Below are positions 1 to 7,513 of a DNA stretch of 9,852 bases, in pieces. The DNA comes from Pseudolabrys sp. (GTDB lineage: Bacteria > Pseudomonadota > Alphaproteobacteria > Rhizobiales > Xanthobacteraceae), in assembly GCA_019246455.1 (NCBI GenBank), contig JAFAQJ010000448.1, forward strand, positions 1 through 9,852, given 5' to 3'. Below the pieces are notes generated by a model, which did not search any database, was not told where the DNA came from, and saw only the letters and a program-made list of their open reading frames with translations. Both the position numbers and the translations under genes were made by a program. The first letter of the stretch is position 1. Every line of letters starts with the position of its first letter.

Positions 1-1
1 C

Positions 2-1447
2 TCGCCCGGTGCGGCATCCGGCGAAATCGTATTCACGGCTAACGAGGCGACGCAGCTCAAGGCCGATGGGCACAAAGTCATTCTGGTGCGCGTCGAAACC
101 TCGCCCGAAGACATTCACGGCATGCACGCCGCCGAAGGCATTCTTACAACACGCGGCGGCATGACCTCACACGCCGCCGTCGTCGCGCGGGGCATGGGCA
201 AACCTTGCGTCTCAGGTGCGGGCGCCGTGCGCGTCGATTCAGCAAACCGCACGATGACGGCCAGCGGTCAGATGCTCCGTGCCGGCGATTGGATCACCGT
301 CGATGGCTCGACCGGCCAGGTGCTGGCAGGCAAGGTTGCCATGATCGAGCCGCAGCTCTCCGGCGAATTCGCCACGCTGATCGGCTGGGCCGACAAGGTT
401 CGCAAGCTCGGCGTGCGAGCGAATGCCGACACACCAGCCGATGCCCGCGTCGCCGTCAAATTCGGCGCCGAAGGCATCGGTCTTTGCCGTACCGAGCATA
501 TGTTCTTTGACGAAGAGCGCATCCAGGCGATGCGCGAGATGATCCTCTCGGACGACGAGCGGTCGCGCCGGGCGGCGCTCGCCAAGTTGTTGCCGATGCA
601 ACGCAACGATTTCGTCGAATTATTCGAAATCATGCGTGGCAAGCCAGTCACCATCCGCCTGCTTGACCCGCCGCTGCACGAATTTCTGCCACACGGCGAC
701 AAGGAAGTTGCGGAAGTGGCGCAGGCAATGGGTGTTCCGGCCGAGAAAATCGCCGATCGCGCGAAAGAGCTGGCGGAATTCAACCCGATGCTCGGCTTCC
801 GCGGTTGCCGTATCGCAATCGCCTATCCGGAAATCGCCGAGATGCAGGCCCGCGCGATCTTTGAGGCCGCGGCCGAAGCCGCAGCGCGCACAAACGAACC
901 CGTCGTTCCGGAAGTGATGGTGCCGTTGATCGCGACCAAGATCGAATTCGACCTGGTTAAAGCCCGTATCGACGCGATGGCGCACGCGGTGATGAAAGAA
1001 AAGAGCATCAAGCTTACCTATCAAGTCGGTACGATGATAGAACTGCCGCGCGCGGCGCTTCTTGCGGGCGAGGTGGCACAGACCGCGGAATTCTTCTCAT
1101 TCGGCACCAACGATCTGACCCAGACGACTTATGGCATTTCGCGCGACGACGCCGCGAGCTTTCTCGGCATCTACACGGCGCGGGGTATTCTGCCGGCCGA
1201 TCCGTTTGTGTCGATCGATCAGCAGGGCGTCGGCGAATTGGTCCGGATCGGCGTCGAGCGCGGGCGAAAGGTTCGGCCGAAACTCAAGGTCGGCATTTGC
1301 GGCGAGCATGGCGGCGACCCCGCGTCGGTCGCTTTCTGTCACGATGTGAAGCTCGACTATGTGTCGTGTTCGCCATTCCGAGTGCCGATCGCGCGCCTCG
1401 CCGCAGCGCAGGCAGCACTCGGCAAGACTTCTATGAGCCAAGCCTAG
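2..1447 (+). CDS. ppdK: Pyruvate, phosphate dikinase, C-terminal part (5' end outside window)
   Basis: PPDK interconverts pyruvate + ATP + Pi and PEP + AMP + PPi in the cytoplasm, usually at the gluconeogenesis/glycolysis junction. The frame is open from base 2, so the first in-frame start-like codon (GTG at 86) is internal. About 481 residues are visible, roughly the second half of a family that is normally about 870-900 aa. The phosphohistidine motif GGMTSHAAVVAR places the swivelling catalytic His at bases 170-172. The PEP/pyruvate TIM-barrel follows, with TIRLLDPPLHEFLP, GFRGCRI, ELPRAALLAGEVA and SFGTNDLTQTTYG. The catalytic Cys of GICGEHGGDP is at bases 1298-1300. The PPDK-specific insertion and overall pattern fit PPDK better than PEP synthase or PTS enzyme I, which share the motifs. 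The C-terminus is complete. The next gene is convergent, 27 bp away, and I see no clear terminator hairpin between them. Confidence 0.96.
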   Translation, partial: SPGAASGEIVFTANEATQLKADGHKVILVRVETSPEDIHGMHAAEGILTTRGGMTSHAAVVARGMGKPCVSGAGAVRVDSANRTMTASGQMLRAGDWITVDGSTGQVLAGKVAMIEPQLSGEFATLIGWADKVRKLGVRANADTPADARVAVKFGAEGIGLCRTEHMFFDEERIQAMREMILSDDERSRRAALAKLLPMQRNDFVELFEIMRGKPVTIRLLDPPLHEFLPHGDKEVAEVAQAMGVPAEKIADRAKELAEFNPMLGFRGCRIAIAYPEIAEMQARAIFEAAAEAAARTNEPVVPEVMVPLIATKIEFDLVKARIDAMAHAVMKEKSIKLTYQVGTMIELPRAALLAGEVAQTAEFFSFGTNDLTQTTYGISRDDAASFLGIYTARGILPADPFVSIDQQGVGELVRIGVERGRKVRPKLKVGICGEHGGDPASVAFCHDVKLDYVSCSPFRVPIARLAAAQAALGKTSMSQA

Positions 1448-1474
1448 AAATCGACCAACGTTTCGGGATTGCCG

Positions 1475-2824
1475 TTAGACGGCGACCTTCTTCAGGAAGT
1501 TTTCGACTTCGCCGCGCAGGTGCGACACCGCGTCTTCGACGGTAGCCGACGCATTGAGGACAATTTCGGCCGAGGTACGTGTCTCGGTGGCGGCACCCGA
1601 CACTTCGCCCAACAACGAAACGACATGATTGGTGCCCTGGGCGGCGCTTGCCACGTTGTGGGAAATTTCGCTAGTCGCAGCGCTTTGCTGCTCGACCGAA
1701 CCGGCGACGGCGCCCGTGTACTGGTTGATCTCCTGCATACGACCCGCGATCTGCTGGATCGCGTTTACGGCGCTGGTTGTTGAGGATTGCACGGCCTGGA
1801 TGTGATTGGCGATATCCTCGGTCGCTTTGGCGGTCTGTACGGCGAGCGATTTGACTTCAGAGGCGACGACTGCAAAGCCCTTGCCGGCCTCGCCGGCGCG
1901 CGCCGCTTCGATAGTTGCGTTCAACGCGAGCAAATTGGTCTGGCCCGCAATGGCTCGGATGAGCTTGATGACGTCGCCGATTTTTTGCGCTCCATTCGAA
2001 AGTCCGGCCATCTCGCCGTCTGTCGAACGCGCCTGGTCAGTGGCGATGCCCACGATGTCGGTGGCGTGCGTGAGTTGTCGGCTGATCTCAGCAATGGAAC
2101 GTGAGAGCTCGTCGGCCGCGACCGCTGCCGTCTCGACATTGGTTGACGCTTCATGAAAAGCGGCGACCGCACTCTCGGCGTGGTTGCTGGTTTGGCCGGA
2201 CGCGTCGAACAGACCAGTGGCGGTACCGCGCATCGCTGCGGCATTTTGTCCGACGCTGGACAGCAGACTTTCGACCTTGGGCCGGAATGCCGCGATTGCC
2301 TTGTCGATGATGGCGCGGCGCTCTTCCTGCTCGCGAATCGATGCGCGTTCTTCCTCGGCTTGGCGCTGTTCGGTGACGTCTTCGTGCGTTGAAACCCATC
2401 CGCCATCCGCCATTTTTTCATTTCGAGCTAGCACGACGCGTCCGTCGGAAGCCTGCACGATGTTGCCAGTGCTGCTGTCGTGCTTGAGGTCTTCGACAAT
2501 CTTGGCGACGTAGGCATCTACATCGCCGGCGAAGAGTCCGGTGGCCTTCCGCGCCACGATGAGCTCACGCAGTGTGATGCCGGGCTTCACGACGTCGGGT
2601 GACAGATTGTACATTTTGAGATAGCGACGATTGACAAGGGTGATGCGCGTGTTTGCATCGAACATGCACAAGCCTTGCGACATATTATCGATGGCACTCG
2701 CCATTCGTCGATTCTGCCACTGCAAGCGGCGATACAGTACGCCGCCCGCAGCGACTGCGAGGATGCAAAGGGTCGCCGACGCTACAACGAGGCCGGATAT
2801 ATCGGTGATGAACGCGTTCAGCAT
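1475..2824 (-). CDS. Methyl-accepting chemotaxis protein with one TM helix and a cytoplasmic PAS domain
   Basis: This 449-aa chemoreceptor should signal to CheA/CheW. A hydrophobic helix lies at about residues 11-30 and is followed by basic residues ([10 protein letters not shown]), which fits an N-out, C-in anchor. A PAS domain of the PAS_7 kind spans about 42-155 ([22 protein letters not shown], ending [13 protein letters not shown]). The MCP signalling coiled coil covers about 185-449. Its conserved hairpin tip is at about 292-325 ([18 protein letters not shown], then [11 protein letters not shown]). There is no periplasmic sensor domain and no HAMP that I can recognise, so the stimulus is probably read by PAS inside the cell; PAS ligand unknown. 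The C-terminus (ENFLKKVAV) lacks an NWETF-type CheR/CheB tether. The ATG at 2824 is the only usable start: an in-frame stop lies at 2846-2848 with no start codon between. No clear Shine-Dalgarno is visible. Confidence 0.94.
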   Translation of the reverse strand: MLNAFITDISGLVVASATLCILAVAAGGVLYRRLQWQNRRMASAIDNMSQGLCMFDANTRITLVNRRYLKMYNLSPDVVKPGITLRELIVARKATGLFAGDVDAYVAKIVEDLKHDSSTGNIVQASDGRVVLARNEKMADGGWVSTHEDVTEQRQAEEERASIREQEERRAIIDKAIAAFRPKVESLLSSVGQNAAAMRGTATGLFDASGQTSNHAESAVAAFHEASTNVETAAVAADELSRSIAEISRQLTHATDIVGIATDQARSTDGEMAGLSNGAQKIGDVIKLIRAIAGQTNLLALNATIEAARAGEAGKGFAVVASEVKSLAVQTAKATEDIANHIQAVQSSTTSAVNAIQQIAGRMQEINQYTGAVAGSVEQQSAATSEISHNVASAAQGTNHVVSLLGEVSGAATETRTSAEIVLNASATVEDAVSHLRGEVENFLKKVAV

Positions 2825-2857
2825 TTGCGGTCTGGCAGGGGCGTTTCAGCCACGACT

Positions 2858-2886
2858 ATTAGCTGTCGCGATTTCGATACGGTTAA
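2858..2886 (-). promoter_or_regulatory. Candidate promoter for the chemoreceptor gene
   Basis: Read on the minus strand, TTAACC (2886-2881) and GCTAAT (2863-2858) are separated by 17 bp. Each matches four of six bases of the sigma-70 -35 and -10 consensus. It lies 34 bp upstream of the chemoreceptor start. The match is weak and unsupported by other evidence. Flagellar or chemotaxis genes may instead use another sigma factor. Confidence 0.25.
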
Positions 2887-3042
2887 TTTTTACCTGCGTT
2901 TGTTAGCTGACCGTCGCTCGTCAGTCCGCCAGGCTCGCAGAAAGCCGCGTCGCCATTGGCGTTCCTGCGGCGGTTAACAGCTTAGAAACGTTAATCGGCC
3001 CATAAAAAGATGTGTCGGATTGTCGCCATGTAGGCGCCGGTC

Positions 3043-3046
3043 GAGG
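3043..3046 (+). promoter_or_regulatory. Ribosome binding site deciding the hydrolase start
   Basis: GAGG lies 9 nt before a GTG codon at 3056. It is the best Shine-Dalgarno-like sequence near the 5' end of the hydrolase gene. The ATG at 3074 and the TTG at 3020 have none as good. This tips the start choice to 3056 but does not prove it. Confidence 0.35.
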
Positions 3047-3055
3047 CACGTGGTT

Positions 3056-4390
3056 GTGTTGTGGCGTTGCGTGATGTCGCGGTCTCGAGAACGGCGCAGA
3101 AATCATTTTGCTGTTTTCGGCATCGGGCTCGTCGTCCTCTCCATTTTTCCAAACCAGGTCGGCTTTCAGGATCTCGGCGCCCTTCTGGCGCGCCGTCCTG
3201 AAGTGGCGGAGCGGTGGCGCAAGCACGTCATCGCGTCGCCATTCGGGACAATTCATGCGGCGATGTTCAGTATGCCGCGGCCGCTCGGCATGTCGACGGC
3301 GCCGCCGCTTTACGTCCTGGCCAGCGTTGATCCGAATGAAGTGACGAGCGCCATCGGCCGCAATCCGTTTTTGGAAAATATCAATTCGCCGGTTCAGTTT
3401 CCCTCGGTCAATCGAAAGAGGAAAGCCGACGCGCTGGTGAAGCGGCCACGAGAGCCGCTGCCCCAGCTTTCGACGCCTGAGACCATTCCGGCGCCGGTCG
3501 CGAAATCTGAAGACCGCATCGCGCCGGGCCAACCGGCTGAGACGAACTTCGACGAACATAACGAATACATCGCCGTCGCTCCGGCAGAGTCCGATGTCCT
3601 GGATTCGGAATTGCCGCCGCATGATCTGCCGATTGCCGCAGCGACGGAAAATCCAGAAACGCGGCTATATTTTGATGTCGGAGTGATGAAGGTGAGCCGC
3701 GAAGAGATTTCACCGTGGAAACGTGGCGAGGAGCCGATCGTTGTGTTGCCGCCGGTACCCCACGATCCGGAAGTTAAGCTCTCAGCGCTGACCACGCCCG
3801 ATCTGCCGCTCGAAGATTCGCATGGCGAAACGATCGCGCCGAAAGGCGTTGTCACAGGCGAGGGCCAGCGTCCGATGTCGCCGGCCGAGCGCTTGAAACT
3901 CACGGGCGCGGCCCGCGCCAAAGCAGAGAAATGTCTTGCCAACGCCGTCTATTTTGAAGCCCGCGACGAGCCCGTGCGCGCACAGATTGCGGTGGCACAA
4001 GTCGTGCTCAATCGCGTGTTCTCGCCTTATTATCCGAATGACGTTTGCGGCGTGGTGTACCAGAACGCGCACCGCCATCTGGCTTGCCAGTTTACCTTCG
4101 CCTGCGACGGGAAGCCCGACATCGTGACAGAGCCTGACGCCTGGGTGCGTGCCAAGCGAATCTCGGCCGAGATGCTGGACGGAAAACTGTGGATGCCCGC
4201 TGTTGCCAAATCGACGCACTACCACGACGACTGGGCGCATCCGGGTTGGGTTCGTGAAATGCGGAGGATGGATAAGCTGGGCGGCCTGATTTTTTACCGG
4301 CCCCGCAATTGGGGTGACGGCGCCGAAGAGCCCAATTGGGGCGATCCGAAAACGACGGCTAAAGCCGCGGAAGCCCTACAATTGCAATAG
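3056..4390 (+). CDS. SleB/CwlJ-type cell-wall hydrolase, membrane-anchored
   Basis: This protein of about 444 aa should cleave peptidoglycan in the periplasm. A basic N-terminus (RSRERRRN) and one hydrophobic segment (about residues 18-32) act as a signal anchor. A long proline- and acid-rich linker of about 250 residues shows no recognised domain. The C-terminal Hydrolase_2 (SleB/CwlJ) domain covers about 290-415: KCLANAVYFEARDE with the expected catalytic Glu at residue 301 (bases 3956-3958), then AVAQVVLNRV, CQFTFACDG, and STHYHDDWAHPGW near the end. In Bacillus these enzymes act on spore cortex; in non-spore-forming alphaproteobacteria the role is presumably cell-wall remodelling, not germination. 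Start is uncertain: GTG 3056 has a GAGG site, ATG 3074 would give 438 aa and an equally good signal anchor, and TTG 3020 looks too far upstream. It is divergent from the chemoreceptor gene. Confidence 0.88.
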   Translation: MLWRCVMSRSRERRRNHFAVFGIGLVVLSIFPNQVGFQDLGALLARRPEVAERWRKHVIASPFGTIHAAMFSMPRPLGMSTAPPLYVLASVDPNEVTSAIGRNPFLENINSPVQFPSVNRKRKADALVKRPREPLPQLSTPETIPAPVAKSEDRIAPGQPAETNFDEHNEYIAVAPAESDVLDSELPPHDLPIAAATENPETRLYFDVGVMKVSREEISPWKRGEEPIVVLPPVPHDPEVKLSALTTPDLPLEDSHGETIAPKGVVTGEGQRPMSPAERLKLTGAARAKAEKCLANAVYFEARDEPVRAQIAVAQVVLNRVFSPYYPNDVCGVVYQNAHRHLACQFTFACDGKPDIVTEPDAWVRAKRISAEMLDGKLWMPAVAKSTHYHDDWAHPGWVREMRRMDKLGGLIFYRPRNWGDGAEEPNWGDPKTTAKAAEALQLQ

Positions 4391-4396
4391 CTATGC

Positions 4397-4414
4397 GTGG
4401 CGCAAATGCGCCGC
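4397..4414 (+). terminator. Possible terminator hairpin after the cell-wall hydrolase gene
   Basis: An inverted repeat with a 7-bp stem (GTGGCGC / GCGCCGC, one G-U pair) and an AAAT loop begins 7 bp after the stop codon. Only a loosely T-rich stretch follows (about 4419-4431), not a real U-tract. It may be a weak intrinsic terminator or just an RNA-stabilising stem. Confidence 0.35.
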
Positions 4415-4517
4415 ATCACCATTATTCGTTTGGGCAGGGTCTGGCAGATTCTCTAAAGTCCGCCCAATTTTACGGCTGGCGGGATTGTTCCCGCGGGCGA
4501 CTTGGAGATTTTAGCCT

Positions 4518-5771
4518 ATGTCCACGCAATCGGCGGCCGCACCGGCCAAGTCGACCCAATTGGGTTGGCGTACGCCTCTCGTCATTCTCATCTGCGGCTG
4601 TCTGATCGGATCGTTGGGATTCGGACCGCGGGCGGCTCTCGGCCTGTTTCTGACGCCGATGTCGCATGCTTACGGCTGGGGTCGCGACGTATTCGGTCTC
4701 GCCCTCGCGATCCAGGTTCTGGTGTGGGGCACGGTGACGCCGTTTGCCGGCGCGATCGCCGACCGTTTCGGTTCGTTTGTCGTCTTGGCTGTCGGTTCGG
4801 TGCTTTACTGCGCTGGCCTCGTCCTTATGGCCTATTCGTCGACACCAGGCATGCTCGACGTGTCGGCCGGTGTATTGACCGGTTTGGGGATTGGCGCGAC
4901 GTCTTTCACACTGGTCATCGCGTCGTTCAGCAAATTGATGCCGCCTGAGTGGCGCGCGCTGTCATTCGGCCTCGGGACTGCGGCAGGATCGTTCGGACAA
5001 TTTCTTTTTTCGCCGCTTGCGGTCGGATTCATTGCCTGGTTCGGATGGCAACACGCGCTGGTCGTGCTCGGCGTGATCGCGCTTTTCATCATGCCGTTTG
5101 CGGCGGCCGTGCGCACGCCGCCGATGGACACGGTAGCCGGACCGGGCGTAGTGCAGAAACAATCCCTGTTGCAAGCGCTGGCCGAGGCGTTCGGCCATCG
5201 CAGCTATGTGCTGCTGGTGATCGGCTTCTTCACCTGTGGCTTCCAGCTTTTGTTCATCACCGTGCACCTGCCGGCCTATCTCGTCGACCGAGGCTTGTCG
5301 GTTGATGCTGGCGCCTGGACGATCGGCGCCATCGGCTTGTTTAACATCGTCGGTTCGATCACCGCCGGCTGGCTGATGGAGCGCATGCCCAAGCGCTATC
5401 TGTTGTCAGTCCTCTACACATTGCGGTCGCTGGCGGTACTGGTTTTCATACTGATGCCGGTGACGACGACCTCGGCGATCGCGTTTGGCGGTTTCATGGG
5501 CCTGCTATGGCTGTCCACGGTTCCACCGACGTCGGCGCTCGTGGCGTTGATGTTCGGAACGCGCTGGATGGCAACCTTGTTCGGCTTCGCGTTCTTCAGC
5601 CACCAAGTCGGCGGTTTTCTTGGCGTCTGGCTGGGTGGGTTCCTGTTTGAGCGGACCGGGTCTTACGACCTAATTTGGTGGCTTTCGATCGCGCTCGGTA
5701 TCGCGTCTGCGATCATCAATCTGCCGATCATTGAAAAGCCGGTAGTTCGGCCGCGCGTGGCGTCGGCCTGA
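4518..5771 (+). CDS. MFS transporter, probably for a small organic acid
   Basis: This 417-aa inner-membrane protein has about 12 hydrophobic segments and a cytoplasmic N-terminal tail of about 18 residues. The MFS motif A between TM2 and TM3 is GAIADRFG (residues 78-85). An Arg in TM1 within [15 protein letters not shown] (Arg38) resembles the arrangement in the oxalate/formate-antiporter and monocarboxylate-transporter-like branch of MFS, hence the organic-acid guess; the substrate cannot be read from sequence. TM11 has [13 protein letters not shown]. The start ATG at 4518 has a good Shine-Dalgarno (GGAGA, 4504-4508, 9 nt spacing). The reductase gene follows 70 bp downstream on the same strand, so co-transcription is plausible and would fit import of a carboxylate whose CoA ester is reduced next. 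Drug efflux is less likely but not excluded. Confidence 0.9.
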   Translation: MSTQSAAAPAKSTQLGWRTPLVILICGCLIGSLGFGPRAALGLFLTPMSHAYGWGRDVFGLALAIQVLVWGTVTPFAGAIADRFGSFVVLAVGSVLYCAGLVLMAYSSTPGMLDVSAGVLTGLGIGATSFTLVIASFSKLMPPEWRALSFGLGTAAGSFGQFLFSPLAVGFIAWFGWQHALVVLGVIALFIMPFAAAVRTPPMDTVAGPGVVQKQSLLQALAEAFGHRSYVLLVIGFFTCGFQLLFITVHLPAYLVDRGLSVDAGAWTIGAIGLFNIVGSITAGWLMERMPKRYLLSVLYTLRSLAVLVFILMPVTTTSAIAFGGFMGLLWLSTVPPTSALVALMFGTRWMATLFGFAFFSHQVGGFLGVWLGGFLFERTGSYDLIWWLSIALGIASAIINLPIIEKPVVRPRVASA

Positions 5772-5788
5772 AGCCTCTTCGATACTTG

Positions 5789-5809
5789 CGCCCGTCCTTG
5801 CGGCGGGCG
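5789..5809 (+). terminator. GC-rich hairpin between transporter and reductase genes
   Basis: An inverted repeat pairs CGCCCGTC with GGCGGGCG (8 bp including one G-U) around a 5-nt loop, 17 bp after the transporter stop. No T-run follows, so it is not a classical intrinsic terminator. It could attenuate read-through or mark a processing site. Confidence 0.3.
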
Positions 5810-5841
5810 ACAACTGCCGCGGTTTCAAACGCGAGGCAGTC

Positions 5842-6828
5842 GTGACGACATTCAAGGCGATCGTGATCGAAAAGGCGGAGAACGGCACCAAGACCGCGCT
5901 CGTCGATTTCAACGAAGCCAACTTAATGGATGGGGATGTCACCGTCCGCGTCGAATATTCGACGGTCAATTACAAGGACGGGCTGGCGGTCACCGGGAAG
6001 GCACCGGTGGTGCGACGCTTTCCTATGATCGCGGGTATCGACTTCGCCGGCACGGTCGAGAGTTCATCGCATCCTGACTGGAAAGTGGGTGACAAGGTCA
6101 TCCTCAATGGTTGGGGGACAGGCGAAACGCATCTTGGCGCCTATGCAGGGAAATCGCGCGTGAAGGGCGATTGGCTGGTGCCGCTTCCCAAGACGATGAG
6201 TTCACGCGAAGCGATGGCTATTGGCACGGCGGGATACACCGCGATGCTTGCTGTGATGGCGCTGGAAGGCCACGGGCTCACGCCGTCGAACGGACCGATT
6301 GTCGTCACTGGCGCTGCGGGCGGCGTCGGCTCGGTAGCGATCGCGATCCTGGCAAAGCTTGGCTTCACCGTTCATGCGGTGACGGGTCGAACGCAGGAGG
6401 CCGATTATCTCAAGGGCCTAGGGGCGGCCGAGATCGTCGAGCGTAAGGAACTCGCCGGCCCAGCCAAGCCGCTCGCCAAGGAGCGCTGGGCCGGCGGTGT
6501 CGACTCGGTCGGATCGACCACCCTCGCCAATATGCTTTCGATGACCCGCTATGGCGGCGCCGTGGCCGCCTGCGGGCTTGCGGGCGGTATGGAGCTGCCG
6601 ACCTCGGTCGCTCCGTTCATTTTGCGGGGTGTGTGCCTTTACGGCATCGATTCCGTGATGTGCCCGATCAGTAAACGGCGCGAGGCGTGGAAAAGGCTCG
6701 AAAAAGACCTCGATCGCCCCAAACTTGCCGCGATGGCCAGCGAAATCCCGCTTTCCGGGGTCCCAGAAGCCGCTCAACGCATCCTGGAAGGCCAGGTCCG
6801 CGGGCGGATCGTGGTCAAGATCGGGTAA
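5842..6828 (+). CDS. acuI: NADPH-dependent acryloyl-CoA reductase, AcuI/YhdH family
   Basis: This 328-aa protein is a zinc-free medium-chain dehydrogenase/reductase. AcuI enzymes reduce toxic acryloyl-CoA to propionyl-CoA with NADPH in the cytoplasm, as in 3-hydroxypropionate or DMSP/acrylate assimilation. The N-terminal catalytic domain carries [12 protein letters not shown] (42-53) and [10 protein letters not shown] (64-73). The Rossmann fold has [10 protein letters not shown] (157-166). Arg183 in VTGR, after the second strand, sits where family members bind the NADPH 2'-phosphate. The family-typical GIDSVMCP is at 268-275. No structural-zinc cysteine cluster is present. Length matches the family. 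The GTG start at 5842 has GAGG at 5833-5836, 5 nt away. It follows the MFS gene closely. YhdH/YhfP quinone-oxidoreductase-like annotations describe the same family, so the exact substrate is inferred. Confidence 0.9.
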   Translation: MTTFKAIVIEKAENGTKTALVDFNEANLMDGDVTVRVEYSTVNYKDGLAVTGKAPVVRRFPMIAGIDFAGTVESSSHPDWKVGDKVILNGWGTGETHLGAYAGKSRVKGDWLVPLPKTMSSREAMAIGTAGYTAMLAVMALEGHGLTPSNGPIVVTGAAGGVGSVAIAILAKLGFTVHAVTGRTQEADYLKGLGAAEIVERKELAGPAKPLAKERWAGGVDSVGSTTLANMLSMTRYGGAVAACGLAGGMELPTSVAPFILRGVCLYGIDSVMCPISKRREAWKRLEKDLDRPKLAAMASEIPLSGVPEAAQRILEGQVRGRIVVKIG

Positions 6829-6911
6829 ACACGTTCAGGATTTGGCGACGAAGTCTAAGGCATAATCCGCCTGATCCTGTAGTGTGTCGTAGCGTAAGTT
6901 GGAGTGCGGGT

Positions 6912-7391
6912 ATGTTGCGTGGCGTCGTAGTGGCGTTTGGCATGTTGGTGGCCGTTCCGGCTTTGGCCGGGGACATGAGCGCCGAGGAAGCGCGCCGGTT
7001 CGTCATCGGCAAGATGTTCTCCTATAGCTGTTTTGAAGGCACCCGCGGCGCGGGCCGTATCTTCTCTGATGGTTCGGTCGTCGGCACGATCCAGATCCGC
7101 GGCGACGGCCCGGTGCGCAATGCTTGGCTTCCGGCCGGCACGATCCGCGTCAAGGAAGAGCGGGTGTGCGCCTCGATGCGCGGCATGCCCTTCGAGCCCT
7201 GCTTCAACCTTGAGCGCACTTCACAGAATGCGTTCCGTGGCTCCGTATCCGGACTGGGTTTCGCCTATTGCGACTTTACCCGTCATCGGGGCCGCGTGAC
7301 GTTTACGCGAGCCGAGACGCCGCAAACGCATGCCGAAAACCGCCATGCGCCGTTGCCTTTGCGGCCGACTTTGACCGCCGATCGCAACTGA
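6912..7391 (+). CDS. Small secreted protein with four cysteines, function unknown
   Basis: This 159-aa protein has a signal peptide: MLRG, then a hydrophobic core, then ALA with likely cleavage before GDM at residue 20. The mature part holds four cysteines (40, 86, 97, 120), consistent with two disulfides in the periplasm. Glycine-rich segments (EGTRGAGRIFSDGSVVGTI, RGSVSGLGFAYCDF) suggest a small beta-rich fold. The C-terminal 30 residues are polar, proline-containing and probably disordered. I recognise it only as the kind of conserved hypothetical protein found in Bradyrhizobium-like genomes and cannot assign a function. The ATG at 6912 has GGAG at 6901-6904, 7 nt upstream. The frame is open further 5' into the reductase gene, but the signal peptide and ribosome site fix this start. 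It lies 83 bp after the reductase. Confidence 0.82.
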   Translation: MLRGVVVAFGMLVAVPALAGDMSAEEARRFVIGKMFSYSCFEGTRGAGRIFSDGSVVGTIQIRGDGPVRNAWLPAGTIRVKEERVCASMRGMPFEPCFNLERTSQNAFRGSVSGLGFAYCDFTRHRGRVTFTRAETPQTHAENRHAPLPLRPTLTADRN

Positions 7392-7411
7392 TCCTTCGGG
7401 CGCTAACAGTC

Positions 7412-7428
7412 TTAATCCCCGTTAACGG
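7412..7428. promoter_or_regulatory. CtrA-like TTAA-N6-TTAAC site with overlapping palindrome
   Basis: TTAATCCCCGTTAAC at 7412-7426 resembles the alphaproteobacterial cell-cycle regulator CtrA box (TTAA-N7-TTAA), but the spacer is 6, not 7. The perfect palindrome CCGTTAACGG (7419-7428) overlaps its right half. It lies upstream of the beta-barrel gene, next to a possible TTGAAA element (7429-7434). TAGATT follows at 7449-7454, but the 14-bp gap is short for a standard promoter. Regulatory meaning is a guess. Confidence 0.25.
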
Positions 7429-7513
7429 TTGAAAAAGCGCGCCGCCGCTAGATTCGCTTCGATGATTCTCGCCCCTTGTGGGCAATCGATCGGGGACTTC
7501 CGCGGACCGCTTC

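Larger units (their letters stand above)
2825..3055. other. Divergent intergenic region between the chemoreceptor and the cell-wall hydrolase
   Basis: About 230 bp between two divergently read genes, so promoters for both should lie here. It is locally AT-richer than the flanks and contains several GTTAA-type elements (2882-2886 GTTAA, 2973-2977, 2990-2994) and two copies of TTAGCTG (2859-2865 and 2903-2909, 44 bp apart). No coding frame with a family signature, tRNA or stable RNA was recognised. Confidence 0.6.

Noticed and set aside
86..1447. A complete gene starting at GTG 86
   Set aside because: The frame is open from base 2 with PPDK-like sequence before the GTG, and PPDK is about twice as long. 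The gene is truncated by the window edge.
1469..2104. Plus-strand open frames across the chemoreceptor gene
   Set aside because: They are antisense shadows in GC-rich codons with no family signature; the minus-strand chemoreceptor explains the whole region.
4430..4457. Possible transporter promoter (TTGGGC, 16 bp, TCTAAA)
   Set aside because: The -35 matches only three of six consensus bases, which is within chance for a region of this size.
4480..4493. Small hairpin CGGGA-TTGT-TCCCG in the leader of the transporter gene, considered as a riboswitch or attenuator
   Set aside because: A lone 5-bp stem with no further pairing or known aptamer pattern is too little to support a regulatory RNA.
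6687..6911. An N-terminal extension of the four-cysteine protein reaching back into the reductase gene
   Set aside because: It would overlap the reductase by about 140 bp and bury the signal peptide inside the protein. The ATG at 6912 has a good ribosome site.
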